Part shown: piece by piece, positions 15,757 to 24,396 of the stretch
Layout: every line of letters begins with the position of its first letter
Position numbering within the stretch: the first letter of the stretch is position 1
DNA from: Erysipelotrichaceae bacterium
GTDB lineage: Bacteria > Bacillota_I > Bacilli_A > Erysipelotrichales > Erysipelotrichaceae
Direction: 5' to 3'
DNA length: 64,000 bases
NCBI GenBank assembly: GCA_017405785.1
Contig: JAFQZR010000027.1
Coordinates: forward strand, 124,001 to 188,000
The notes under the pieces: generated by a model
What the model saw: only the letters and a program-made list of their open reading frames with translations
Told to the model about the DNA's origin: nothing
The model's database searches: none
Position numbers and translations under genes: made by a program

Positions 15757-16262
15757 TCATCAATGATGTAATCCATTTTATTTTCCAGATCTTTATCTGC
15801 CGGCTGTTCATCCTGAACTTCCGGCTTTTTCTTTACTGCGTTCTGGCCCAGTATGGCAGCCCATAACAACAGTGCCAGGACACCGACATGAGTTATGATG
15901 TCGAATGCCCATGTACTGTAGCCTAACCCTCTGACTTCCACGAAATAGATCAGAAACCAGGTATCGACCAGATACCGCAGAAAGGCAACCATCATCCATT
16001 TCCAGTTCTTACGGGAGAATACATAGCAGATATAGAACAGCAGTATCAGCATTGCTCCGGCACCGATGGCCAGATTCTGGTTTTCGCCCCGGCTGACATA
16101 CACAGTGTAGTTTGCGCCTAATACCGGCAGAAAGGCCGAAAACAGCAGGCTTCTTTCAAACTCCATTTTTATCATGAAAACATTCCGCAGCGAAATAACA
16201 GCTATGGCTGCCGGAATCGTTCTGAGACTCTGATATGTCTTATTCTTCAGTAATTCTTCCAT
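15753..16262 (-). CDS. Multi-pass membrane protein, unknown function
   Basis: A 169-residue protein with about four to five membrane helices (VISLRNVFMI, LLFSAFLPVLGA, AIGAGAMLILLFYICYVF, LALLLWAAILG) and an acidic cytoplasmic tail. No family recognised. The frame opens at a TTG at 16298, but a -35/-10 pair covers that stretch and the -10 ends seven bases before the ATG at 16262. No Shine-Dalgarno site is present, so the mRNA may be leaderless. Confidence 0.65.
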   Translation of the reverse strand: MEELLKNKTYQSLRTIPAAIAVISLRNVFMIKMEFERSLLFSAFLPVLGANYTVYVSRGENQNLAIGAGAMLILLFYICYVFSRKNWKWMMVAFLRYLVDTWFLIYFVEVRGLGYSTWAFDIITHVGVLALLLWAAILGQNAVKKKPEVQDEQPADKDLENKMDYIIDD

Positions 16263-16269
16263 ATGCTTG

Positions 16270-16298
16270 ATTCTAACAGACTTTTGCCGCCTTGGCAA
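16270..16298 (-). promoter_or_regulatory. Promoter abutting the 16262 start codon
   Basis: Minus strand TTGCCA (16293-16298), 17 bp, TGTTAGAAT extended -10 (hexamer 16270-16275). Seven bases separate the -10 from the ATG. Confidence 0.7.
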
Positions 16299-16303
16299 AT
16301 TGG

Positions 16304-16618
16304 CTACAGTTTATCGTACTTGGTGTTCTTTCCTCTGGCCTTTTCAACCGGATACTTGGCAATGTTCTTTTCCAGTTTCCGTAAGACTATCTCTTCCAGA
16401 TCGACATCCAGCTTATCGGCCATGACCAGACAGTAATTGACGACATCAGCCAGTTCTTCACAGACTGCTTCCTTATCATAATCGCCACCCCACTGGAAAC
16501 ACTCCAGCAGCTCCCCTGCCTCAATCGAGATTGATTTGGCCAGGTTGGCCGGGCTGTGGAACTGATCCCAGTCTCTTTCTTCATTGAACTTTCTGATTGC
16601 TTCCATGGCCTTATCCAT
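16304..16618 (-). CDS. MazG-like nucleotide pyrophosphohydrolase
   Basis: A 104-residue all-alpha NTP pyrophosphohydrolase of the MazG/RS21-C6 type. The metal site is EAGELLECFQW (Glu32, Glu35) with EELADVVNYCL (EExxD). It hydrolyses (d)NTPs to monophosphates, likely clearing dCTP analogues or non-canonical nucleotides. The start overlaps the GNAT gene upstream by 8 bp. Confidence 0.88.
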   Translation of the reverse strand: MDKAMEAIRKFNEERDWDQFHSPANLAKSISIEAGELLECFQWGGDYDKEAVCEELADVVNYCLVMADKLDVDLEEIVLRKLEKNIAKYPVEKARGKNTKYDKL

Positions 16619-17144
16619 TTTCCTGACCTTCTTTCTTATAGTAACGGTAACTGTTGATCATTGTAGGTATACCGTCTTTTTTCATGACTTTCTCATAAGT
16701 GGTTACCAGTTCAAACCCGTTTTTCTGAATAACACGGTTGGAACCGATATTGTTTACATCGGCCTCTATGACAATGACAGCAAACTTTTCCAGTAACTCG
16801 TTTTTCAAAGCCCGCAGAGCTTCAGTCATGTATCCGTTATTCCAGTATTTACGGGCTGATGCATAACCTATCACCGGATCATCATGATGATAACCGACGA
16901 CATCGATCATACCGATCAGCTCCCCTGTTTCCTTCAGGGTAATTCCGTAACGGTAAACATCAGGGTTTTCATAATCCTTCAGCCAGACGTTGAGAACACT
17001 TTGGGTTACTTCCATGGATGGATGCGGGTTCCACGTCAGATATCTGGCCACTTCCGGATCACTTGCCCATGCGAAAACGCTCTGCAGATCATCTTCCTGC
17101 AGTTTTCGCAATATCAGTCTTTCCGTTATGAGTCTGTCCTTCAT
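16611..17144 (-). CDS. RimJ/RimL-type GNAT N-acetyltransferase
   Basis: A 177-residue GNAT. It opens with the family hallmark LITERLILRKLQEDD, has a conserved YLTWNPHPS segment, the acetyl-CoA region YWNNGYMTEALRAL, and NIGSNRVIQKNGFE. Members acetylate protein N-termini, aminoglycosides or small amines; the substrate is unknown. AAGAGG precedes the ATG. Confidence 0.85.
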   Translation of the reverse strand: MKDRLITERLILRKLQEDDLQSVFAWASDPEVARYLTWNPHPSMEVTQSVLNVWLKDYENPDVYRYGITLKETGELIGMIDVVGYHHDDPVIGYASARKYWNNGYMTEALRALKNELLEKFAVIVIEADVNNIGSNRVIQKNGFELVTTYEKVMKKDGIPTMINSYRYYKKEGQENG

Positions 17145-17183
17145 ATCCTCTTTCCTTGGGAAAAGGAGGCTTGCGGCCTCCTG

Positions 17184-17888
17184 TTAATCACCGGTGTTAA
17201 TCGTTGTTGTGGTTGGCTCTGGTAAGAATGGAATCAGTCTGCCAGCCAGGTCTTTTGCGGTCATGGTCTGCAGCCATACCTTACCAGGTCCGGTAAGAGT
17301 AGTTAAGAACAGGCCTTCGCCGCCGAACAGAACGTTCTTGAAGCCCTTAATTGATTCAATGTTATACTGAACCTTATCTTCAAACATGGCAACGTTGCCG
17401 CTGTCAACCTTAATAGTCTGGCCTTCCTTCAGTTCGATTTCCTTTACTGAACCGTCCATTTCAACAAAGACAATTCCTTCACCGCCTAAATGCTGTAAGA
17501 AGAAACCTTCACCGCCGAACAGACCTGCCCAGAATGAATTGGTTGTAGCCATTTCAACCTGAACACCCTGTGTTGCTCCTAAGAAGGCACCCTTCTGAGC
17601 AATATACTGATGATCAGCGTCAATTGTCATAGGCAGAATCGTGCCAGGCAGTGATGCAGAAAGAGTGATCTCCTGTCCGTCTTTTGTAGCTGTATAGTCA
17701 GCGATAAACAGAGAGTCTCCCGTCAGCATTCTCTTGAAACCGGCTAATAAGCCGCCCTTTACGTTGGTTTCCATTTCAATGCTGTCACTCATCCATGCCA
17801 GACCGCCGGCCTGTGTATAGATGCTTTCACCATTGTCCATGAAGATTGTTACGGCAGGAAAACTGCCACCGAATATTTCATAATTCAT
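17184..17888 (-). CDS. AIM24/TIGR00266-family protein
   Basis: A 234-residue beta-rich protein of the AIM24 (TIGR00266) family, with repeated glycine-aromatic segments (SFWAGLFGGEGFFLQHLGG, KNVLFGGEGLFLTTLTG). The family is widespread and thought to form trimeric beta-prism assemblies; its function in bacteria is not established. The start follows a GAGGTAT site. Confidence 0.85.
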   Translation of the reverse strand: MNYEIFGGSFPAVTIFMDNGESIYTQAGGLAWMSDSIEMETNVKGGLLAGFKRMLTGDSLFIADYTATKDGQEITLSASLPGTILPMTIDADHQYIAQKGAFLGATQGVQVEMATTNSFWAGLFGGEGFFLQHLGGEGIVFVEMDGSVKEIELKEGQTIKVDSGNVAMFEDKVQYNIESIKGFKNVLFGGEGLFLTTLTGPGKVWLQTMTAKDLAGRLIPFLPEPTTTTINTGD

Positions 17889-17931
17889 GTCTTATACCTC
17901 ACTATTATTTATTTTACCTAAATAGAAGAAA

Positions 17932-17960
17932 AAAGAAAACCCGATTTGAAATCGGGTGTT
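17932..17960 (-). terminator. Terminator of tRNA-Glu(CTC)
   Basis: Minus strand CCCGATTT-C-AAATCGGG followed by TTTTCTTTTTTC. Confidence 0.85.
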
Positions 17961-17967
17961 TTAGTCA

Positions 17968-18044
17968 TGGTAGCCTGTACGGGAATCGAACCCGTGAATG
18001 TCGCCTTGAGAGGGCGATGTGTTGAACCGCTTCACCAACAGGCC
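17968..18044 (-). tRNA. tRNA-Glu (CTC)
   Basis: A 77-base tRNA with acceptor GGCCTGT/ACAGGCT, anticodon loop CTCTCAA on a TCGCC/GGCGA stem, and encoded CCA. Anticodon CTC reads GAG. A second tRNA-Glu (TTC) is at 47990. Confidence 0.93.
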
Positions 18045-18054
18045 ATGTGAAAAC

Positions 18055-18082
18055 ATTTTAACACAACATTTCTGATTGTAAA
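18055..18082 (-). promoter_or_regulatory. Promoter of tRNA-Glu(CTC)
   Basis: Minus strand TTTACA (18077-18082), 16 bp, TGTTAAAAT extended -10 (hexamer 18055-18060). Confidence 0.65.
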
Positions 18083-18157
18083 AGAAAAACTGTTATACTT
18101 TGAGCTTTTTTTCATTACAATATATAATAAAATAAGAGATATAAGGAGGTATTCCTC

Positions 18158-18634
18158 ATGAAAGAGAAAAAAGTCGCATCTAAAAACCGTTATTATCCCA
18201 AGGATGCCTGGAAGCTGCCGGAGAACAAGCTGAACATCATCGTCGGGTGTAATCCTGCCGGTATCGCTCTGGCTGAAAAGCTCAGCAGTGAGGGAGAAAA
18301 AGTCCTTCTGACTGACCGTGATTTCAACGCTGTCAACACCGTTCCTGCCATCAGTGGTCTGGATACATTCTGCGGTAACATGAGTGTCCCGGGAATGGCT
18401 CTGGAAGCCGGCATTAACGAGGCGGGAAGACTGATTGCCGTCAGCGGCGACGACAACGCCAACATCATGGCTGCCCAGGTAGCCAAGTATGTTTTTGAGA
18501 TACCTTCAGTCATCGTTCTTATCAATGATTCCACATTGAAGCCTTTACTGGAGAAGACGGGAATTGAATATCTTACCCTGACTGATCTGATAATTAAAGG
18601 ATTTGACAACCTGGTTAATCATGACGAAGAATAA
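18158..18634 (+). CDS. Stand-alone TrkA-N (RCK) domain protein
   Basis: A 158-residue protein whose residues ~27-140 form an NAD-binding Rossmann domain (IIVGCNPAGIALAEKL then VLLTDRD), as in TrkA/KtrA regulators of potassium channels. The nucleotide loop reads G-C-N-P-A-G rather than G-x-G-x-x-G. There is no RCK-C domain and no transporter gene nearby, so its partner is unknown. AAGGAGGT lies upstream of the ATG. Confidence 0.75.
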   Translation: MKEKKVASKNRYYPKDAWKLPENKLNIIVGCNPAGIALAEKLSSEGEKVLLTDRDFNAVNTVPAISGLDTFCGNMSVPGMALEAGINEAGRLIAVSGDDNANIMAAQVAKYVFEIPSVIVLINDSTLKPLLEKTGIEYLTLTDLIIKGFDNLVNHDEE

Positions 18635-18680
18635 ACTTCTCTATAACAAAAAAACAGCGTGTTCTGATGAACATGTTGTT

Positions 18681-19493
18681 TTAATTTCTGATATCTGCCA
18701 TGTCAATGACTTCCTTCAGGATGCCTACCAGCACATAACGGCGGCCGGTATTGATACCCTGACAGGTTGACAGTGTGACAATAGGCTTGGTGACATCGGC
18801 AGCTACTCCGGTCTCATAATACTGTTCTGTCTTGAGTTTCCGTAAATGGTTGGCATATGACCGGGTATCCGGGAAGCCGAATGTATAGACATAGCCAGTG
18901 GCACTGGTCAGCACAAAGCAGTAGTTTTCGTAGATGTAGACCTTGTCATCTCTGTAAATATGGAAAACATTGTTGGTTGTACCGAATTCCCAGTTCTGGA
19001 ACAGGTCTAACTGCGTGAACATGGTGTTGTTATTCATGTGGTGACCGTAAACGACAGTGTTTGTGTCACTGAAATCACCTTTGTTGCGGTAATCCAGGAA
19101 CAAAGCTCCGGCATAGGCATACTGCCCTTCAAAAGTCTTGTGCAGGTATTCATCGTTACTGGAACCAAGCACCATTGGATAACTGATATTGGTGCCCGGG
19201 ATATATAACCATCCAACATAGTCAGGATTCTTTTTCTTGAGACCCTCATGGTTGATGTCCAGATAAGGGCTCTCTTCCTGCGTTACCGGGTCAACAGCAT
19301 CTATCTTCTTGACAACATCCTTGTTAAGGCCTTCATATTCAGTAATACTCTTGTTATAGTCGGTCATGATCGTGATGATCTTATAGGCACTGAAACCGGC
19401 AACGCAGACGAAAACGGCCAACAGAGCAATGATAATGCCCTTCTCTTTCAGCCTTTTCTGCTTGATTTCAGTCCGTGTTCTCTTAGTTGTCAT
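18681..19493 (-). CDS. srtB: Class B sortase
   Basis: A 270-residue membrane-anchored transpeptidase: one N-terminal helix (19-41), then the sortase barrel with catalytic His151 (VVYGHHM), Cys244 (TLSTCQG) and Arg251/252 (GRRYVLVG). It cleaves a C-terminal sorting signal and links the protein to peptidoglycan or a pilin. No obvious substrate or pilin gene is adjacent; the large surface protein at 25.4 kb uses CWB2 repeats, not a sorting signal. It starts 25 bp after the 3' end of tRNA-Ser with no stem-loop in between. Confidence 0.92.
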   Translation of the reverse strand: MTTKRTRTEIKQKRLKEKGIIIALLAVFVCVAGFSAYKIITIMTDYNKSITEYEGLNKDVVKKIDAVDPVTQEESPYLDINHEGLKKKNPDYVGWLYIPGTNISYPMVLGSSNDEYLHKTFEGQYAYAGALFLDYRNKGDFSDTNTVVYGHHMNNNTMFTQLDLFQNWEFGTTNNVFHIYRDDKVYIYENYCFVLTSATGYVYTFGFPDTRSYANHLRKLKTEQYYETGVAADVTKPIVTLSTCQGINTGRRYVLVGILKEVIDMADIRN

Positions 19494-19518
19494 TCTCTTC
19501 TGTCCTTGAATAAAAAAA

Positions 19519-19608
19519 TGGCGGAGAGCATGAGATTCGAACTCACGGTAGCTGTTAAACTACGCCGCCTTTCCAAGACGGTGCCTTAAACCGCTCGGCC
19601 AACTCTCC
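19519..19608 (-). tRNA. tRNA-Ser (GGA)
   Basis: A 90-base class II tRNA with a long variable arm, acceptor GGAGAGT, anticodon loop TTGGAAA and encoded CCA. Anticodon GGA reads UCC/UCU. A TATACA-17-TAGAAT promoter is seen just upstream on the minus strand. Confidence 0.93.
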
Positions 19609-19699
19609 GCATGCGATAGTATTCTAACATTTTTTATAAAAAGTGTATAGTTTTAAATTTCATGTATTTCATTGTATAATAAACAAGAGGTAAACGACC

Positions 19700-20236
19700 A
19701 TGGATGTAAATACCCTTTTTAACAAAACACCAGATGATATCCCTGCCAACGCCGTGTGCAAGAAAGCAATTAAAAACAGACCTTATGTCTATATAGCCGT
19801 AATGCTCGCTTTCATCATTCTGGGAGCCATCTATCTGCCGCCTATCCGCACCATCTGCATCGTAACTGCTGTTCTGGTACTGGTTTTGCAGTTCTTCATG
19901 AAGGATACTCCGGTAATTGAGTTCTATGACGGATTTGTCGTTCTGCACGAGCCAAGAGATCCAAACAAGGTTGCTATCGTACCGGATGAAAAACTGCTTA
20001 ACTGGAATATTGAATCAAACCATGTCAATAACATTTATTTTGAAATTGATACAGGCAAGGAATATCCGGAAACTGCTGTCGTCGTTACAGCTAACTATGC
20101 CCGGGTAACTGAGGCTCTCTATAAGTATTACGGAGATCTTTCCAAGAGCAAGCAGAGATTTGAACGGTATAAGGAAAAGCAGAGAAAAACCATAAATAAC
20201 TTATTTTCCAAAAAGAAAAATGCATCAGATAAATGA
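19700..20236 (+). CDS. Two-helix membrane protein with PH-like domain
   Basis: A 178-residue protein with two adjacent membrane helices (about 28-47 and 50-67), a beta-rich domain (68-145) and a basic coiled C-terminus. The post-membrane segment KDTPVIEFYDGFVVLHEPRD aligns with KDKPVMDVYDDSVIIYNLRD in the gene at 32775-33251, so the two are paralogues. I do not recognise a named family. AAGAGGT precedes the ATG, and a terminator overlaps the stop. Confidence 0.75.
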   Translation: MDVNTLFNKTPDDIPANAVCKKAIKNRPYVYIAVMLAFIILGAIYLPPIRTICIVTAVLVLVLQFFMKDTPVIEFYDGFVVLHEPRDPNKVAIVPDEKLLNWNIESNHVNNIYFEIDTGKEYPETAVVVTANYARVTEALYKYYGDLSKSKQRFERYKEKQRKTINNLFSKKKNASDK

Positions 20237-20248
20237 TGCATTTTTTAT
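20218..20248. terminator. Terminator between convergent genes
   Basis: AAATGCATC-AGATAAAT-GATGCATTT then TTTATTT, overlapping the end of the plus-strand gene and shared with ptsI on the minus strand. Confidence 0.85.
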
Positions 20249-20262
20249 TTCGGTTAATTTAA

Positions 20263-21966
20263 TTACTTAACTGTGCTGTGGATCAGATCCAGAACTTCTG
20301 AGCTGGTTGAGCAGGCAACGGCCTTCTCTGCCAGTTCTTTCATTTCAGCATGGCTTAAGCTGTTGGCAATCTTTCTGGCTCTTAAGATGCTGGTAGCACT
20401 CATTGAGAATTCATCCAGTCCTAAGCCCATCAGAACGCTGATGGCATCAGGTTCGCCGGCCATTTCGCCGCACATGCCAACCCACTTGCCTTCCTTATGA
20501 GCACCGTTGATGGTCATCTGAATGAGTCTTAACAGTGATGGGTTGAATGGCTGATACAGGTAAGATACCTTTTCGCTCATTCTGTCTGCAGCCATTGAGT
20601 ACTGGATCAGGTCGTTAGTACCGATTGAGAAGAAGTCAGCAACCTTGGCAAACTGGTCTGCCAGAACAGCGGCTGCCGGAATCTCGATCATCAGACCGAC
20701 TTCAATGTGATCACTGACGGCAACACCTTCCTCGATGAGCTTAGCCTTTTCTTCTTCGACCATGGCCTTGGCCCGGTTGAATTCATCCAGAGTAGCGATC
20801 ATTGGGAACATGATGCATAACTTACCGTAAACAGATGCTCTTAACAGAGCTCTTAACTGAGTTCTGAAGATATCCTTGCGGTCCAGACACAATCTGATAG
20901 CTCTGTATCCTAAGAACGGGTTCATTTCAGGATCGATTGGCAGATAAGGAAGCTTCTTGTCGCCGCCGATATCCAGAGTTCTGACAACTACTGACTTGTC
21001 ACCCATTGCCTCGAGAACCTTCTTGTAGGCAACAAACTGTTCTTCTTCAGTAGGCAGAGCCTGTGAGTTCATATAAAGGAATTCAGTACGGTATAAGCCG
21101 ACAGCTTCAGCACCGTTGGCTAAGGCACCTTCGACATCATCAGGAGTACCGATGTTGGCTGCCAGGGTGATCTTATGTCCGTCAACAGAAACGGTTTCCA
21201 TGTCCTTGTAAGCCTTCAGAGCAAGAACTTCTTCATTGTATTTCTTCTCCTTGGCTCTGCACTTGACTACTTCTTCTTCGTTAGGATTGATTACAACATT
21301 ACCTTTCAGGGCATCCAGAGCCAGTACATCACCGGCATTGACGGTTTCCATGATTCCCTTGACACCGACAACAGCCGGAATCTCAAGGCTTCTGGCCATG
21401 ATGGCTGAGTGTGATGTTCTGCCGCCGATTTCGGTAGCGAAACCCTTGACATACTTCTTGTCAAGCTGAGCAGTATCACTTGGGGTCAGGTCATGAGCAA
21501 CAATGATGCATTCACTGTCGATCAGTGACAGATCAGCAGGCTTGACTCCCAACAGATGGTATTTGATTCTGGTGGTAACGTCTCTGATGTCAGCTGCTCT
21601 GGCCTTCATGTACTCATCGTCCAGAGATTCAAAGATGGCGATATAATTACCGGCAACCATATCAAGAGCGTATTCAGCATTGACCTTGTCATTGTTGATC
21701 ATGTTCTTGACTTCATCAGCCATGGCTGGGTCTTCAGCGACCATCAGGTGAGCATCAAAGATAGCCAGTTCTTCATCGGAAAGTCTGCCGGCAGCTTTTT
21801 CCTTGATTGTCTCAATGTCCTTTACACTCTGAGCAACAGCTGCATCGAACTTGGCAATTTCAGCCTCCGGTTCAGCTTCTTTTCTGACGATCTCAATGGC
21901 TGGGCTCTCGTACTTGTAGGCAGGTGCAATTGTTACACCACTGCTTGCTGCGATTCCTTTTAACAT
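20263..21966 (-). CDS. ptsI: PTS enzyme I (PEP-protein phosphotransferase)
   Basis: A 567-residue enzyme I. The phosphohistidine is His186 in [13 protein letters not shown], the PEP-binding C-terminal barrel shows the segments [27 protein letters not shown] and the active-site Cys in VGMCGEMAG. It passes phosphate from PEP to HPr for all sugar PTS systems, including the mannose-type PTS at 34-39 kb. ptsH is not adjacent, unlike in most Firmicutes. A GGGAGGA site and TATAAT lie upstream. Confidence 0.97.
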   Translation of the reverse strand: MLKGIAASSGVTIAPAYKYESPAIEIVRKEAEPEAEIAKFDAAVAQSVKDIETIKEKAAGRLSDEELAIFDAHLMVAEDPAMADEVKNMINNDKVNAEYALDMVAGNYIAIFESLDDEYMKARAADIRDVTTRIKYHLLGVKPADLSLIDSECIIVAHDLTPSDTAQLDKKYVKGFATEIGGRTSHSAIMARSLEIPAVVGVKGIMETVNAGDVLALDALKGNVVINPNEEEVVKCRAKEKKYNEEVLALKAYKDMETVSVDGHKITLAANIGTPDDVEGALANGAEAVGLYRTEFLYMNSQALPTEEEQFVAYKKVLEAMGDKSVVVRTLDIGGDKKLPYLPIDPEMNPFLGYRAIRLCLDRKDIFRTQLRALLRASVYGKLCIMFPMIATLDEFNRAKAMVEEEKAKLIEEGVAVSDHIEVGLMIEIPAAAVLADQFAKVADFFSIGTNDLIQYSMAADRMSEKVSYLYQPFNPSLLRLIQMTINGAHKEGKWVGMCGEMAGEPDAISVLMGLGLDEFSMSATSILRARKIANSLSHAEMKELAEKAVACSTSSEVLDLIHSTVK

Positions 21967-22053
21967 ATTGGTTAATTCCTCCCTAGTATTATATAAATTA
22001 ACACTTTTTTCCTAAGTTCATACTATCATTAAAACGCTTTCATTTCAATGTGA

Positions 22054-22344
22054 TTACCATCGGCTTAAACGAATAAAGTTACGCAGAGCATTGCTTTTGA
22101 TACGGTAATACCGGGATTTGGAGTAGTAATTCTGCCACCAATTACGTGGGTAATTCAGAACATATTCATTACGGAGAATATTCTTTTCATCCTCCTTCAT
22201 GCTGTTGAGTATTTCTTCTATGGCTTTGACAAGTTCATTGTCTTCAGCGTCGCAGAGGCTGTTTACGGCAGTATTTCTGTTTCTTAAGCGGAAATAATAC
22301 CTGACGAGTTTTTCATTGTTCTTGAATTCCATGTTCTTATTCAT
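22054..22344 (-). CDS. Small sigma-region-4-like helical protein
   Basis: A 96-residue basic protein. Residues ~35-90 (AIEEILNSMKEDEKNILRNEY followed by WWQNYYSKSRYYRIKSNALR) look like a sigma-70 region 4 or ArpU-type helix-turn-helix. Related short proteins occur in Mollicutes and Erysipelotrichia (MG284-like), but I cannot confirm membership. It probably binds DNA. GAAGG precedes the start. Confidence 0.55.
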   Translation of the reverse strand: MNKNMEFKNNEKLVRYYFRLRNRNTAVNSLCDAEDNELVKAIEEILNSMKEDEKNILRNEYVLNYPRNWWQNYYSKSRYYRIKSNALRNFIRLSRW

Positions 22345-22380
22345 AAATCAATACCTTCACTACTTATTACACAAAAAAGG

Positions 22381-22404
22381 AGCACATTCCTTCTTTTATG
22401 TGCT
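22381..22404. other. Inverted repeat between divergent genes
   Basis: AGCACAT-N10-ATGTGCT lies in the 81 bp between the sigma-like gene and nudF and reaches the extended -10 (TGCTAAAAT, 22401-22409) of nudF. On the minus strand it is followed by CCTTTTTT, so it could be an operator or a weak terminator of antisense transcription. Confidence 0.45.
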
Positions 22405-22425
22405 AAAATCATTAAAGGTGATATT

Positions 22426-22956
22426 ATGAGCAACAGAACTATTAAGGAAAATGAAATATACGTCGGTAGAATATGCCGATTCACTCACAATGAAGTTACG
22501 TTCGATGACGGTTCAACCGGTTATCGTGATGTCCTGCATCTGCCGGGGGCCGTTGCCATTCTGGCCATTGACGATGAAGACAACATCTTCTTTGTGGAAC
22601 AGTTCCGTCACGCTGTAGATGAATTGCTTCTGGAGCTGCCGGCAGGCATGCTGGAAAAAGGTGAAGATCCGCAGGAAGCTGCGTTGAGGGAACTCGAAGA
22701 AGAGACGGGATACAAAGCCCATCATATTGAGTTTCTGGCAAGTTTCTTCACTTCCCCTGGTGTAGTCAATGAGAAGCTTTATCTATATCTGGCTGACCAT
22801 CTGGAAAAGACTGCTCAGCATCTGGATGATGATGAATTCCTGAAAGTCAGAAGGATTCCTTCTGCACAGGTAAGACAGATGATTCTGGATAATAAGCTGA
22901 ACGATGGTAAATCCATCCTGGCCTATACACTCGCGATGCTTAAAAAGACCCGGTAA
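22426..22956 (+). CDS. nudF: Nudix hydrolase, ADP-ribose pyrophosphatase type
   Basis: A 176-residue Nudix enzyme with the complete box GEDPQEAALRELEEETGY preceded by ELPAGMLEK, as in ADP-ribose pyrophosphatases. It cleaves ADP-ribose to AMP and ribose-5-phosphate. AAAGGTGAT precedes the ATG. Confidence 0.9.
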   Translation: MSNRTIKENEIYVGRICRFTHNEVTFDDGSTGYRDVLHLPGAVAILAIDDEDNIFFVEQFRHAVDELLLELPAGMLEKGEDPQEAALRELEEETGYKAHHIEFLASFFTSPGVVNEKLYLYLADHLEKTAQHLDDDEFLKVRRIPSAQVRQMILDNKLNDGKSILAYTLAMLKKTR

Positions 22957-22967
22957 TGGGTCTTTTC
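22942..22967. terminator. Convergent terminator nudF/patatin
   Basis: AAAAGACCC-GGTAA-TGGGTCTTTT, flanked by A and T runs. Confidence 0.85.
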
Positions 22968-23823
22968 ATTCGCTTAAGAACTTGATAATGTCATCTTTTC
23001 TGTCTTCCATATCCTGCCATCCCAGCTGGAATAATTCCTCCAGTTGCTCTGCATCACCGGAAAATCTCTTAACACCGCAGTCACGGCTTGGCCTGATCAG
23101 GATGGCGTTGCCTTCATCTTCCAGTTCGTATACACTGTCCATCTGTTCATAATACGCAGCAGTACGGTGATCCAGAGTCTTCAGCATCTCCTTATACTTA
23201 CCGTATAAGATCTTCAGCCGCAAGGTCAGCCAGAAACCGTTAGGTTTTCTGACATAGTTTTTGTCCTTGGTGACAATTACCAGCATTTTCTTATAGCCCT
23301 TGGCCTTGGCTCTGGCAGTTGATACCATTGTGTCAATACCGCCATCAAGATACTTTTCTCCGTCAACCTCTGTCATTCTTCCGGATATAGGTAAGGTACA
23401 GGAGGCCTTGAGTATGTCAGCGTTATCATCAAGTTCATACTGATTCTTGTACTGAAGCTGCTGCTGAGTCATGTTGTACATGCCTATCTCAAAGTCCATG
23501 TCGCTGTCTCTGACCTTCTCCAGAGCTTTTTTGTATGTTGGTCTGATATATTTGTCGCACATGTAGTTATAGGCTACAATGGCCCCTTCACTGAGTATGG
23601 CCTGTATGCCTACAAATTTAGGGTCAGTAACAGAATTAACGGAAATGTCATGCATTTCCTGGATCATTCCCGCAGCATAATAAAGAGAGTGAATGGCTGT
23701 TGCTGAAATGGAAACCGTATATTTGAACATGTATCCATGTTCATACAGCCACTTCATGGCCCCTGCCGTATAGCAGCCTCTCATGCCTCCGCCTTCAAGT
23801 ACCAGTGCTACTGACTCAACCAT
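22966..23823 (-). CDS. Patatin-like phospholipase with altered nucleophile elbow
   Basis: A 285-residue patatin-fold protein. The oxyanion motif EGGGMRG (10-16) and the catalytic-Asp motif YLDGGI are intact. The nucleophile elbow, normally G-x-S-x-G, reads S38-I-S40-A-T42: Ser40 is kept but both glycines are replaced. It resembles the YjjU/RssA-like group of cytosolic lipid hydrolases. Whether it is active is uncertain. AAAGGAG precedes the start. Confidence 0.82.
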   Translation of the reverse strand: MVESVALVLEGGGMRGCYTAGAMKWLYEHGYMFKYTVSISATAIHSLYYAAGMIQEMHDISVNSVTDPKFVGIQAILSEGAIVAYNYMCDKYIRPTYKKALEKVRDSDMDFEIGMYNMTQQQLQYKNQYELDDNADILKASCTLPISGRMTEVDGEKYLDGGIDTMVSTARAKAKGYKKMLVIVTKDKNYVRKPNGFWLTLRLKILYGKYKEMLKTLDHRTAAYYEQMDSVYELEDEGNAILIRPSRDCGVKRFSGDAEQLEELFQLGWQDMEDRKDDIIKFLSE

Positions 23824-23848
23824 AAACTAACTCCTTTACTTTACTGAC

Positions 23849-24298
23849 TCAATCCTTTGTAAAATTGTAACGGTAGATCATTTTGACCTTTTCGTTATTT
23901 CTGTATAATGAATGCCAGACAGGCACATCAACTGTTTCAACATATTCACAGCCTAATTTCTCAATGGTTTTTATTGAAGCTGTGTTCTCGGGGGAAACGG
24001 TGATTATCAGATAGTCCATCTCCAGCCTTTTGGCCAGCTGAAACAGCAATAAACTGGCCTTGTACGCATAACTGTGTCCGCGGTATTGCGGAAAGATGCG
24101 ATAACCTATGTTACCCAGATAATACAGTGAGATATTGTGACCGGTTCGTAAGTCACAGTATCCGATGTGTTCACGTGTTGACTTCAGTATTATCTTATAG
24201 ATGTAACTCTCCTTGGTAACATGGTTGCTTACCAGTTTAATCGTGTCATCTTCAAGATCATATTTCTGTATAGCTAATCTGCTGATCAAAAAAGACAT
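23849..24298 (-). CDS. GNAT-family N-acetyltransferase
   Basis: A 149-residue GNAT with the acetyl-CoA loop FPQYRGHSYAYKASLLL and the C-terminal NTASIKTIEKLGCEYVE. The frame is open to 24373, but a promoter (AGGACA-17-TATAAT) lies inside that stretch, so the start is placed at 24298, where AGGGATGG sits upstream. Substrate unknown. Confidence 0.8.
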   Translation of the reverse strand: MSFLISRLAIQKYDLEDDTIKLVSNHVTKESYIYKIILKSTREHIGYCDLRTGHNISLYYLGNIGYRIFPQYRGHSYAYKASLLLFQLAKRLEMDYLIITVSPENTASIKTIEKLGCEYVETVDVPVWHSLYRNNEKVKMIYRYNFTKD

Positions 24299-24344
24299 AA
24301 GTCCATCCCTGACTTCATTATATACTTTTTTTCTTAAATTGTCC

Positions 24345-24373
24345 TTGCATAAAACAATTAGGTATGTTAACAT
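24345..24373 (+). promoter_or_regulatory. Promoter of the tRNA Ser-Asp-Gly cluster
   Basis: TTGCAT (24345-24350), 17 bp, TAACAT (24368-24373), 24 bp upstream of tRNA-Ser. Confidence 0.55.
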
Positions 24374-24396
24374 AATAAAGCATCCGAAATTGGCAT

